Below, piece by piece: positions 12,201-20,899 of a stretch of 64,000 bases of DNA (positions are counted from its first letter, which is position 1; every line of letters begins with the position of its first letter). The position numbers and the translations under genes were made by a program. The notes below the pieces were generated by a model. The model ran no database searches and was not told where the DNA came from. It was given only the letters and a program-made list of their open reading frames with translations. Source of the DNA: Theristus sp. LFF4_11 (taxonomy: Eukaryota; Nematoda; Chromadorea; Monhysterida; Xyalidae); contig JASANC010005802.1 in assembly GCA_030248135.1 (NCBI GenBank), positions 62,001 through 126,000 of the forward strand. The letters run 5' to 3'.

Positions 12201-15200
12201 CGGGCGCAGGAATTTCCAAACTTTTGGCCGCCACTATAATGTCCGGTTATATAATTTACAAGAAAGCTGAATCTAACACATCACGCTAGCTACACAAGAA
12301 AATCCGAACTGGTACATAATCAAGCTGACCTTGGCAAAACTAACATCGAAAAATCGAAAGTTGCTGTGGTAGACAGTGAATGACAACACAAAACTGTGCA
12401 ATCGGGAAGATACTAATTTTACGGTCACAAATGGCCATAAATGGCGACATTGTTGATAATTTCCTGGTCATTTACCGATAGCTAACCTAAAAGACACCTA
12501 GTCATAGACATGCATCGACCCGCACGAGCGCAGACGGAACTGAAAAGGCACGACCGACCGACCACTCCATTAACTTTCAATTTTTTCCATTTCCCCCGAG
12601 TTTGAACAAACCACACACACACAGACCAAGTAAATATATCCGAGCACGGCGTTAAAAACAAGCTCGTCATTGTTCCTCAGCCATCCAGTAATAACAGTGG
12701 TTTAGGCTACCCATTTGGGCTGTCCATGTTTTGCTTTCGCTCTGTTGACCAAACTTTTAGCCACGCTCGCTACTAAGCTTAATGGCATGATGTAACTAAA
12801 CAAAATTGAGAACTTGCCAGAATCACGCGTTTACACCAATGGTGATATTTTGAACAATGTCATCTGTTCGGAGCATTTATGGTAGGCGTTCAGTATCATG
12901 TGTTTCTTTACCGATGTACATGATCAGAAAAATGTCCATTTTCAAAACGATTGACATTAATGTCTGAAGCTGAAATTTTTACTATTAGTAGTCATTTGGA
13001 AAAACTTTCGCTCAACAGATATTAACTGTGTTGGGCACCACGATACTTTTATCCAAAATTTTACATGTTCACTGCTGTTTTTTTTTTACATTTTCAAGCA
13101 TCGGGATACACGTCATCATTATCATTCAAGTTTTCTTCTGGCAATATAACATCGCTTTTTACTGTCATCTGCTCATAATTGTCTTGTTTTAGTTGCTTAA
13201 ACTGTTCAATGTGTCTACCGTTGAGTAGATCAACAATGACCGGCCACTGCATCGAAAAGTTCTGCAAGGCTTCAGGCATCGCTTGCAAGCGGTCATTGAA
13301 AACATTCAAGCATATCCTTATGCTTGAAAACTACAGGAGTGGAGGCCGTGTCGCTCGTCTCAAAAAGCGAATTACTTAAAACACGTTCCATAGTACTTTC
13401 GGTTCTCATACTTTATTGGAACTTTAGATCAGCTGACAGGAGACAGCAATGGAAGTGCAATCTGTGAAAATGACTTCACAGAATTTATGTAAGTGCGTGC
13501 TGATGCTCACGTGGTTCAGCGCATTAACTACCGGATTCATCCTACCAGTGGCATTTGTTCCGGCAAGAGAGACTCGCAGCGTGTTGGTGCCAATGTCACG
13601 TAGTTCGTTTGACAAGTAAGTCTACTCTATTCTGATGGTATTATTTTTCACGGCGTTTAAAGCTGTTCTAATGGTGTGGTGTCTAGTCTGATTAATGAAT
13701 ATGAATAAGAGCCTATAGGAATGCTTTATGCCAACTGAAATATTTAACTAGTCGTTTTTTAACTCCAGTTTAAAAAGCAATACACTGTGTTTGAACAATG
13801 CAATGTAATTTTTAAATAATATTTAGCGATCTTTCCAACGTCTACTACGCCAAACGATTCTATTCGCGTTACCGGCTACCAGTCGACCGGCTACAAATGA
13901 GCGAAAAGCGATTCGGCGCAATCGTTGCATTCGATCCGGAGGAACTGTCACAGAAACGTTACATGCCGTTTCGCACAATCAAGCACTTCTAGGGTTGGCG
14001 TAGAAAAAACGGGTTCTTTATCGCTTTAAAACCGTTTTTAGTGTTTTTTGAAACCAACCCTAAGCACTTCTACCGAGCACATGCACGCAACTGAAACATA
14101 ACAACCAAAATAACCCGAATTAGAAACCGGATTGTTTTAATGAAATGCTCGTCGCATTAAGTTAGTTGCCGTTATTTGAAGTTTATTTGCGTGGGTTTTC
14201 AGTTAAACTTGCTTACACTTTCTCCGTAAATCTGACGATAATTCTAATATGTTTTAAACGCATTTGATAACTATATTTGCTTTTCATGTCGACGAAAAAC
14301 CTTTTGTTCAGTGTGTTTCGGGTTATGACAACAGATAAAACCACATTTTCGCAACTTTCAAATTAGATGAGCGTTGAGAAGAAAATTCTACCAGACAATG
14401 GCAATGGCAATATCTCAGTAGTTTGAAGTTCCAATCAAACAAGTGTCGCAATAGGAACGTTTTGAAACACTCCGCGCACGGTTTGAAGGCTGTTTCAAAC
14501 TAAAAAAACCATTGCCATACGTCTTCTTGCACATACGGAATGGCCGATTAAACATGGCAGCTTTTTTTTAGGGTGCAAGGAACGCGCGAAATTTGAATAA
14601 AAGAAAAAAGACGTTCAAAAAATCAGTTGTGTGTCAAATTTGACGTGTGTTTTAAACTTTATTGATTCTTCGTGCTATACTATTTATTCTTTCTCCCTTG
14701 CGCACACGATTGGGAATGATCTTGGCATTCCTGAAAAGAACAACTTCTAGTCTGCGATTGATCCCGTCTTGATGGCAAATACAAGGACTTACGTATTCGG
14801 CCTTACGTATTCGGCCACACTGTAATATATTTTATATTTTTTTGCTTGCATATAGCGTTTATAATAGCCATTCATATTCTACCTTTTATGTGCGCAAAGA
14901 GCGCATTTTTCTCAAATATTTAACACCATCGCAAGAATACGAGCACCGTCGAATAATTGAGATTATTTTCACATGAGTGTTGCTGTGTTATTGCCAGCAG
15001 AAATAGCGATTTCCAAAAAACGTCTCTGGTCTGAAAAATGCGCGATGAAACGCAAGATCGCAATTTCAACGTACCTTGTGAACGATTCGTTCTGGCGGCA
15101 GATCGCTGACTCCAGTCTCGCTCGACATGTACAGCACGTGGTCGTCGCTGAGGTAGTAGCGCGCTGGGCGGAGACCGTTGCGGTCGAGAATGGCGCCGAT

Positions 15201-18200
15201 GTAACGCCCATCGCTGAACGTCAGCAGCGCTGCAACGCCAACACATCACATCACAAAGCACTGCGTTTTCTGACACTTATCAGTGCATTTCATTGATCAC
15301 CCTTCACAGCACTAAAACTCCAATTGAACGTAACTTTGAGAATTTGATTGAGTTTGAGTAATCATAGCAACACCGTGATCAGACACTGACCGGGCCCATC
15401 CCACGGCTCCATGGCCATGGCACTCCAATTGTAAAACGCCTTCTTCTCGACATTCATGTGCTGATCCTTTTCCCACGCCTCTGGCACCATCGTGATGGCG
15501 GCCTTCAATTCAATCAAGTGATGGTTGTAACGAAATACAACGAGAAAAGGTTGCTGCTTTGCTTGCGTCCAAAGTTAAAAACAGGCGAAAAATGCTCCAC
15601 TGGTTGAATATAGCACTGGTGATGTAATCAACATTCATTCAATCATCAATGTGCCAAACTCAAACGCAAATGAAATTTCACCTGTGGCTAGAACAGAACA
15701 GAATCTTTATGAGAACGAAAATGCTGTTCGATGGACTTTCCTCTCGATCAAACCCAGTGAAAAACGGAAACCGCAAAATTGACAAGTGAAACCATGAGGA
15801 TTGACGTCACCTCTGGCAGTGGGCGACCGCCGGCCTTGACCAAGAATTCGAGCACACAGTCCAACGAGCCGGAGTCGGACAAGTTGTCCTCGACCACCGG
15901 GTACAGTTTCTGGAGGTTATCGCCGAACTTTTCCGACGACATGACACCCTCACGGGCACGCATCAGGTTGATATTGCCACGCAACGTGTTGATCTCGCCG
16001 TTGTGAGCTAGCACTCTGAACAAAAAAATCCTTTCAACTGCCCGCTAACTAAATTTCCCTAAACTCCCCCCGTGGCCTCCGTGGCTCGGTGGTTAGCACG
16101 TTCGCCTTCAACTCAGAAGGTGACGGGTTCGATCCCCCACGGAGGATGACAAACTGCCGCCAGTGTAGCTCTCTACTCTAATAACTACACTGGTTTTCAA
16201 CTAAAGCTTTCGGATTCGCTGCCCTGCGGGGATATAGCGACCGCAGGCCACCGAAACCGAAATCGGGCTAAGATCACTGGTGCCCCCAGGACAGAGCGGG
16301 GCTTAGAGGCTGTCCCCCTCACGTGGCGAGGGTATTGGTTCCACGGGATGGTGAGCCGTCCGTTCCCCAATCCCACCGGAGTTTGGTACCTTCGGGTTTC
16401 CGGAATCGGTGGGGGGCGTGCTTCAAATATTAAAAAAAAAAAAATTCGAAACAAAATCATTATGGCAGCTCTAACATTATGAACGTAAAAAGCCATTTTT
16501 AAAAATAAAGAAGAAAAGACCGCGATACCGATTCGGCTGCGCCCGATCCCAGCTGGGAAACGTGTTCGTTGAGAATCGACTGTGCACCAAGGCCATGTGC
16601 GTTTGAAAATCCGGGTCCGTCAAGTCCTTGAAGTAGTTCCATAGCTGATGCGACGTGAATTGGCCCTGAAGAAAATGGTGAAGGTACTATGGTGAAGTCA
16701 TCCGAAATGAAGAACATTTGATTTGGTTGACGAAATTATAAACCACTTCGAAAAACTCTCGATTCACGAACTTTGTAGACAACAGTTGCGCTCGAGAGCG
16801 AGCAAATGTAGCAATAGATGCCTTGTCGCGGGATGACGTGCGTCGCCTGCTTGCGCAGCACGAAAATGCTGCGTTGGAACTCTTCTTCGTCGTCGAAGTC
16901 GCCGGTCACGAAAAGCTAAAAAACCTATTATTGACAGAACCGAGAGCGGCAGACTTTGAATGAAATAATGCATCAGCCGAGCGACCATTGTTGAATCGAT
17001 TCAATTTGACAAACCTGTCTGATGAACGGCTCCGTCTTTTTCGCCTCATTGCCAATCTCATTCTGATCAGACGGCGGTTTACGCCAGCAAATGACGCGCA
17101 GGCCGCAGCCACGGGCGAGTTCCCGCATGGACTCCTTCGCCTGTTTGTACGTCTCGGAGTCCAGGAAACAGATGCCAGTGGCGTATTTGCCCTCGGGCGG
17201 CAGTTTGATGTTGAAGTTGCTGAAAACGGCACAGTGCAAAGTAACACGCTTTTGAAGCAGAACCCTGCGTTAATGACACAAAATAATTTGAGCTGAAACA
17301 AATCGTTCGAGAACTACACGGCACCATTTTTCAAAACGTTATGCTCCGATTCAAAATTTTTCTCTGTAACACATATTTTGATTTCCTTGGTAATGTCAAT
17401 CAAGCAAATGTGATCCATGACATGGTTTGCTGATTCATCGTCCCTTTCTCATATCAGAGACTTCAGTGTTTTTTCATGATGCTCTGTGTAACAACACTGA
17501 GTCCCCCCCTGGAACAACTATGAAAAGCAGGATGACGCACGCGAGTTCCCGTCGGTACAGTTTGTCGGGAATGCCGGCGAGCACGCCAGCGCCGTCGCCA
17601 CTGTCGTTGTCGCACGCCACGGCACCGCGGTGCACCATGTGCTCGAGCATGTGACGCGCGTCACGCAGAATCTGAAAGCATGCAAGCGTGCGCTTTGAAA
17701 CATGCACACAACAAAACTCGCACCCTTCGGAATCTGAAAATACTTTTCCGTGGTTTTTTGAAAAATTTTGCAGGCACGCAGAAAACGACTCGTGATTTTG
17801 GACGCGTTTTTCAAAAACCCGCTATTCTTCAAGAATGCCCAAAGCATGGTCTTTGAAGGAGGTCACATCGTGGGTAGGGATGGAGCCGGTTCCGGTCCGG
17901 ATTCCGGATTCCGGCGCCTAAAATTGGATCCGGATCCGGTCCGGATTCCGGCGCAATTTTGCCGGATCCGGCCGGAATGGCCGAGACCCGCGAAACCAGT
18001 TGATTCCTCCGTTTCAGAGCTGTTCAATGGTTTGACAAATTTGTTTCGGTGCTTTGTTGGTTTTGTTGTTGTGCATTTGACATGTGATCAGTGAGCGTTT
18101 CTTTAGTTTAGTGTTCTGTTCAATGGTAAATGGTTCACTGCTTTTGTCTTGAGTGGTAAACTTATGTGCAGCATCGTCCACTTTAAAAAACGTGGCTGCC

Positions 18201-20750
18201 AGCTTTTGACCGACGTTGTTGATGAAAAATAGCAGTTTTTTTGAAATCAGCTATCTTCGTTGGTCATATTCAGTCAGCTGTCAAACAGTTGCTTTTTTGT
18301 GAGCCCCAGAACACCAGCGATTTTAGCGACGTGTGTTACCGTGGGTGTGCGGGGGTGCCGTGATCCCCTAAAACCCGATAAACCCCCCCCCCCCAACGAC
18401 GAATCCACGAGACGACGAATCCATTTCAATGGTGTTGCCCGCCGTTTGCGCACTGAGGCAGCGCATCGAACAAGTCGATGCGAGTGGCATTGGTACGACG
18501 AAAAAAACGCTGCTGACCAGCATCGACACACGCTTCCGTGCGCTTTTCCACAACGAATCCAACATCATGGCCACGTACGTTGATCCACGATTCAAGAATA
18601 CTGCAGTCGTCTTCGAAAATGAAGGCGCGATTCGTTGTAAACTGCTTCACATTGCAAAGAAAATCTTGAAACGACCGGAGACGCCCACAAACTGCGACGA
18701 TACATCCGAGATCGCGAACAACGACGATGACGAAAGTGAACGTGAGCCCGAACCAAAAAAGAAATCGACTGGCTTCTACGGAGGCATCGAGTTTCACGCT
18801 GCGCGACCGCCCAACCAGTCAGGCGAATCCAGTCTCGAGGACGAACTGCGCGGCTAAATGAATATGTACGAGTCGGATGATTTTATCGACGAACCGGACA
18901 AAAGTGATCTAATGCTAGGCTTTGGCGGCTGAACTCGTTTGAAATACCCCAAAGTTTCGACAATCGCGCGCAGATACCTGGCACCGCTACCAACAAGCGT
19001 GGCAAGCGAACGAATGTTCTGTGAAGCCAGGCAGGTGTTTGTGTACAGCCGATCTCGTCTGTCAACTCAGAACGCCGAAAAGGTCATGTTTCTGAATGGA
19101 GTGTTGCCAGCACTTGATTATCCCTATACGATGTGAATTTTGTCAATTGTTGTTGTAATTTTTGGTTGGTTCACGTGCTGTGTCTTGCTGACTTTGTTTC
19201 TGTGTCTGTGCTGTTTTATGCTGAAAATGTGATGAAGAAGCGACGAAATGTGCGTAGATGTTTTTAGACATAAAAAGGCCATTCCGGTCCGGATTCCGGC
19301 AATTTTTGCCGGATCCGGCCCGGCCGGAATGGACTTTTGCCGGATCCGGCCCGGATTCCGGCAAATTTGCCGGATCCATCCCTAGGGTTTCTTGGAAACT
19401 TCACAACGTCAAGCCTCTAATTGGCTGCATTTGAATCAACGGCGCTGATTGGTATGGTCATACATAACAGCTGATCAGAACTGCGCCGATTTTAGTTTAA
19501 GAATTACGTAAAGCTCGCAATCGGCTGTGTTTCAGCGCTGGAGCATTGCAAGCACGCAAAACTTGAATTCAAGATCACTTATCTTGTTTCATCCATTATT
19601 TTATAAAAAGCCCGGTCCCTCTTGCCGAGAGGTGATTGTTGTCACATGCTTGTTTTCCATTCAGTGAGACATACAATGTACTCCGATCAGAAAGAAGCAG
19701 GACTCGAGTTTCTGAGCGAGCGCTAAATTGGCTTTGTTACACTGAATAATTCAGTAAATTGGCCTCAATCACAGGCATGCACGTGTCAGGAATTTTTGGC
19801 GGTCCCAGGCAGCCTGAGACGGTTGCGCGACGCAGAAATTTTATCTTTAAAACTAAAACTAAACTAACCACTGAAAACGCATTAATTGACACCAACGTTT
19901 TTGCAAAGAATGTTTCAAATCGTAATACTGTTCGTTCACACCGTCAGCTTTTTGCCCCTCAAATTCAGTAGAATGCACTGAAGGATCTTCGCAGAGTATG
20001 AAGGAAATTAAAAAAGAGTATGAAAAAATATTTCCCGTTGGCATTTTTAGGTGTTTTCTCTTTCTGTCGATTGTTAGGTCACTTTTCTTCATCCTCTAAC
20101 GCTTTTCCGCGACGCAGCACTGTTGGGCTTGCGTGATGGGTGCCTATCTTGAGACAGACCATGTCTGTGCACAGCTGTCGGTTCAATACATTTTTATTGC
20201 TGTGAAAACCCGCCCAACTCAGCAGTATCTACATTCAAACAAACTTCAACTGAAATTTAGCATGAAGATGTGACTATCGTATGCTCAATCACCCAGCCAA
20301 TCAATGTATGCAACCAACTCAATGGCAACCTGAAGCAAGCGGCCACACGACACGACCGTGCCCAGCTGACATGGTCAACAGAGTTGTTTCTGTTCGATAC
20401 GACACACGACCACACGGAAACACAGTGCGCTGCAGCGTGCCTTGCCACGTGCTGTGCAGTCGACTCACACGATGCGTTTTCTCGCCATTGATGCTGGCGA
20501 CGAATCCCACGCCGCACGCGTCCGTCTCCAGCTGCGTGACGTAGAGGCCGGTGGCGGCGCGTCGCTGTCGCTCGTGCAGATGCTCGTACTGCGCAGGCAC
20601 GCGCGCACCCAGCGGCTCGTCTGCGTACGGCAACTCGCCGCCCAACGCCACACTCCACGCGCACTGCGACACGCACGCAGCGCTGGACGCCACCAGGCTG
20701 TCGCTGCACTCGCTCGCCACTGCAGCAACATCCGCGTAGTTCGCTACCAT
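250..20750 (-). CDS. gltS: Glutamate synthase, N-terminal 13 exons (partial, runs off left edge)
   Basis: Makes glutamate from glutamine and 2-oxoglutarate. Exons on the minus strand: 20750-20469, 17671-17541, 17219-17015, 16915-16772, 16665-16528, 16015-15811, 15502-15391, 15229-15075, 1806-1648, 1489-1326, 1154-1055, 790-605, 410-250; phases agree across the junctions (about 713 aa seen). The amidotransferase domain starts at [10 protein letters not shown], whose Cys79 is the expected N-terminal nucleophile after propeptide removal. Further landmarks are [43 protein letters not shown] and [16 protein letters not shown]. Exons 9-13 enter the central domain ([48 protein letters not shown]). 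The FMN and Fe-S regions lie beyond the window. The start was chosen because a TTTCAG acceptor lies about 30 nt upstream of the ATG, fitting a trans-spliced leader (inference). Intron 8 is 13.3 kb and carries antisense peptide genes; intron 1 carries a hAT remnant. Confidence 0.95.
2774..3197 (+). CDS. Secreted peptide precursor A (RYR-core family), nested in GltS intron
   Basis: Two exons, 2774-2913 and 3044-3197, joined by a 130-bp intron (GTGAGC donor, TTGCAG acceptor, phase 2); without splicing the frame stops at 2915. The product is about 97 aa. Residues 1-20 form a clear signal peptide ending CVASA. There is a GKR site (PLKLGKR), implying an amidated upstream peptide, then MFTRYR and a tail containing RSQR, another possible convertase site. 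No known family was recognised. The KR-MFTRYR segment and intron phase match the gene at 13449, so these look like paralogues. The gene is antisense within GltS intron 8. A neuropeptide or hormone role is inferred from signal peptide, small size and basic cleavage sites. Confidence 0.65.
5708..5989 (+). CDS. RFamide (FLP-type) neuropeptide precursor B
   Basis: Uninterrupted ORF of 93 aa from the ATG at 5708. The frame is also open from 5666, but 5708 gives a proper signal peptide (hydrophobic stretch [16 protein letters not shown]). The sequence TTCATTTCAG at about 5650-5660 looks like a splice or trans-splice acceptor for the 5' UTR. Cleavage sites are RPRR, MKR, RFGR and AKR. Predicted products are a spacer peptide starting SFYYLGDD and two amidated peptides ending SMVRFG and SIVRFG; the last Gly is followed directly by the stop codon. 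The [12 protein letters not shown] segment recalls nematode FLP-11/FLP-32 peptides ending (L/M)VRFamide, but one-to-one orthology is not established. FLPs act as secreted ligands of neuronal G-protein-coupled receptors. Nested antisense in GltS intron 8. Confidence 0.85.
   Translation: MFNSKQLSLGVIMLAVMMSVVTTAAADDADEQASQVISRPRRSFYYLGDDYLQALRDQMQAETMKRASSGGRSMVRFGRSDVAKRDRSIVRFG
7830..8225 (+). CDS. Secreted peptide precursor D, nested in GltS intron
   Basis: Two exons, 7830-7880 and 8022-8225, phase-0 intron with donor CAG|GTTAAA and acceptor AATTCAG. The product is 84 aa. Exon 1 is a compact hydrophobic signal peptide ([17 protein letters not shown]) and exon 2 encodes a very basic mature part with sites GWRK, GRYRR and RKK. 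The core [18 protein letters not shown] is not a family I recognise. Position, strand and one-exon signal peptide match the other peptide genes of the cluster. Role inferred only from architecture; the intron boundaries are convincing because both exons stay open with matching phase. Confidence 0.6.
9672..10098. mobile_element. Inverted-repeat element, TIR CAGTGGCGAGCAA
   Basis: About 32 bp at each end are inverted copies (CAGTGGCGAGCAAGTGTTGG on the left, its near complement ending CTCGCCACTG on the right). No transposase was recognised inside. The CAGTGGCG start resembles the Tc1/mariner-type MITE at 12008-12236. Confidence 0.6.
11386..11694 (+). CDS. RFamide (FLP-type) neuropeptide precursor C
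   Basis: Single coding exon of 102 aa. The ATG at 11386 begins a signal peptide (hydrophobic core [14 protein letters not shown]); a CAAACAG acceptor about 25 nt upstream suggests a spliced 5' UTR. Basic sites are QRRR, SKR and SGR. The C-terminus has two tandem amidated peptides, [11 protein letters not shown] and AEPVMVRFG followed immediately by the stop codon. Both end in MVRFamide after an E-P-x motif. The layout (signal, RR site, spacer peptide, two terminal VRFamides) parallels precursor B at 5708, suggesting duplication. No exact nematode flp number can be assigned. Nested antisense in GltS intron 8. Confidence 0.88.
   Translation: MLSKAQTLSVVALVCSCMLVGQSTADAYFSGHSDTPIHVQRRRFSASPFVRVYHPIEFKPLVDNLSKRFIDFFRDGASRSGRGEPTMVRFGKRAEPVMVRFG
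12008..12236. mobile_element. Tc1/mariner-type MITE (229 bp)
   Basis: Terminal inverted repeats CAGTGGCGGCCAAATGTTTG and AACTTTTGGCCGCCACT, flanked on both sides by TA. Tc1 elements classically begin CAGT...GGCCAAA and duplicate TA. No coding capacity. Confidence 0.8.
13094..13380 (-). mobile_element. End fragment of a giant fold-back element, with a 71-codon minus-strand ORF
   Basis: The sequence at 13342-13378 (GTGGAGGCCGTGTCGCTCG, then CTCAAAAAGCGAATTA) matches the right terminus of the fold-back element ending at 54553, in the same orientation. Just inside it an ORF runs on the minus strand (13309-13094) encoding [19 protein letters not shown] and ending [10 protein letters not shown]. 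It is compositionally protein-like, but no family was recognised. It may be a remnant of the element's own coding capacity or an unrelated captured piece. Confidence 0.45.
13449..13992 (+). CDS. Secreted peptide precursor E (RYR-core family), 3' end altered by a MITE
   Basis: Exons 13449-13615 and 13827-13992, phase-2 intron (donor GTAAGT, acceptor ATTTAG). The product is about 110 aa: hydrophobic signal region [14 protein letters not shown], then a propeptide with sites AKR, EKR and QKR. Cleavage would give [30 protein letters not shown] and [10 protein letters not shown]. The KRFYSRYR segment parallels KRMFTRYR of gene A at 2774, with the same intron phase. The TAG stop at 13990-13992 is the first three bases of a 73-bp hAT-like miniature element. 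Skipping the element, the host frame would continue seven more codons before TGA. Nested antisense in GltS intron 8. Function inferred from architecture only. Confidence 0.65.
13990..14062. mobile_element. 73-bp hAT-like miniature element with 8-bp target duplication
   Basis: Ends TAGGGTTGG and CCAACCCTA, flanked by identical AGCACTTC at 13982-13989 and 14063-14070. Interior is A/T-rich with ACGG and ACCG runs. Its first three bases terminate the upstream coding frame. Confidence 0.9.
14536..14822 (+). mobile_element. Mariner-type MITE family B, copy 1
   Basis: Begins CGGAATGGCCGATTAAACATG and ends TATTCGGCCACACTG, flanked by TA on both sides. Copies of the same sequence lie at 31074-31335 and, inverted, 34197-34459. 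The right end contains a short internal duplication (TTACGTATTCGGCC twice). No ORF. Confidence 0.8.
16074..16443 (+). mobile_element. tRNA-derived SINE, copy 1 (in GltS intron 5)
   Basis: The tRNA-like head at about 16076-16147 has a 7-bp acceptor stem (CCTCCGT/ACGGAGG), an A-box-like GTGGCTCGGTGGTTAGCAC and a B box GGGTTCGATCCC. The anticodon arm is CCTTC/GAAGG with a 6-nt loop, so it is not a functional tRNA. A body of about 250 bp follows, then the tail core at about 16377-16404 containing GGTACCTTCGGGTTTCCGG, which can fold as a UUCG-capped hairpin, then an A-rich end. Confidence 0.8.
17875..19384. mobile_element. Decayed hAT transposon (in GltS intron 1)
   Basis: Starts TAGGGATGGAGCCGG and ends CCGGATCCATCCCTA, a typical hAT terminal inverted repeat. 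Subterminal regions on both sides are packed with CCGGATCCGG/GGATTCCGG repeats. It is 1.5 kb, shorter than autonomous hATs. The adjacent 8 bp do not match (ATCGTGGG versus GGGTTTCT), so no target duplication is visible. Confidence 0.85.
18432..19136 (+). pseudogene. hAT transposase remnant
   Basis: The reading begins at about 18432 ([14 protein letters not shown]) and continues to a stop near 18855. It resumes after further stops with the hAT C-terminal dimerisation domain: [20 protein letters not shown], then [12 protein letters not shown] and [14 protein letters not shown]. The N-terminal zinc finger and most of the catalytic core are missing. Internal stops at about 18855-18932 make it inactive. 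Confidence 0.85.
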
Positions 20751-20899
20751 TGCTGCTTCCTTGACTCCTCTATCGCTTACCTGAAACAACATTGGCTTTG
20801 TTCTTGCGGATTCACTGTGGTCAAACACACTAATAACTGATTGTTAAAAATTGACTTTTTTTAAACGGAGCGCTAAGAACTTTCCAGTTCGGCAAAAAA

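Noticed and set aside
16076..16147. A functional tRNA gene
   Set aside because: A and B boxes and the acceptor stem are present, but the anticodon arm has a 6-nt loop and the D arm is poor. It continues into a SINE body and tail shared with another copy.
250..20750. Bacterial transfer of glutamate synthase
   Set aside because: The gene has at least 13 spliced exons, and GltS is known in nematodes and other animals.
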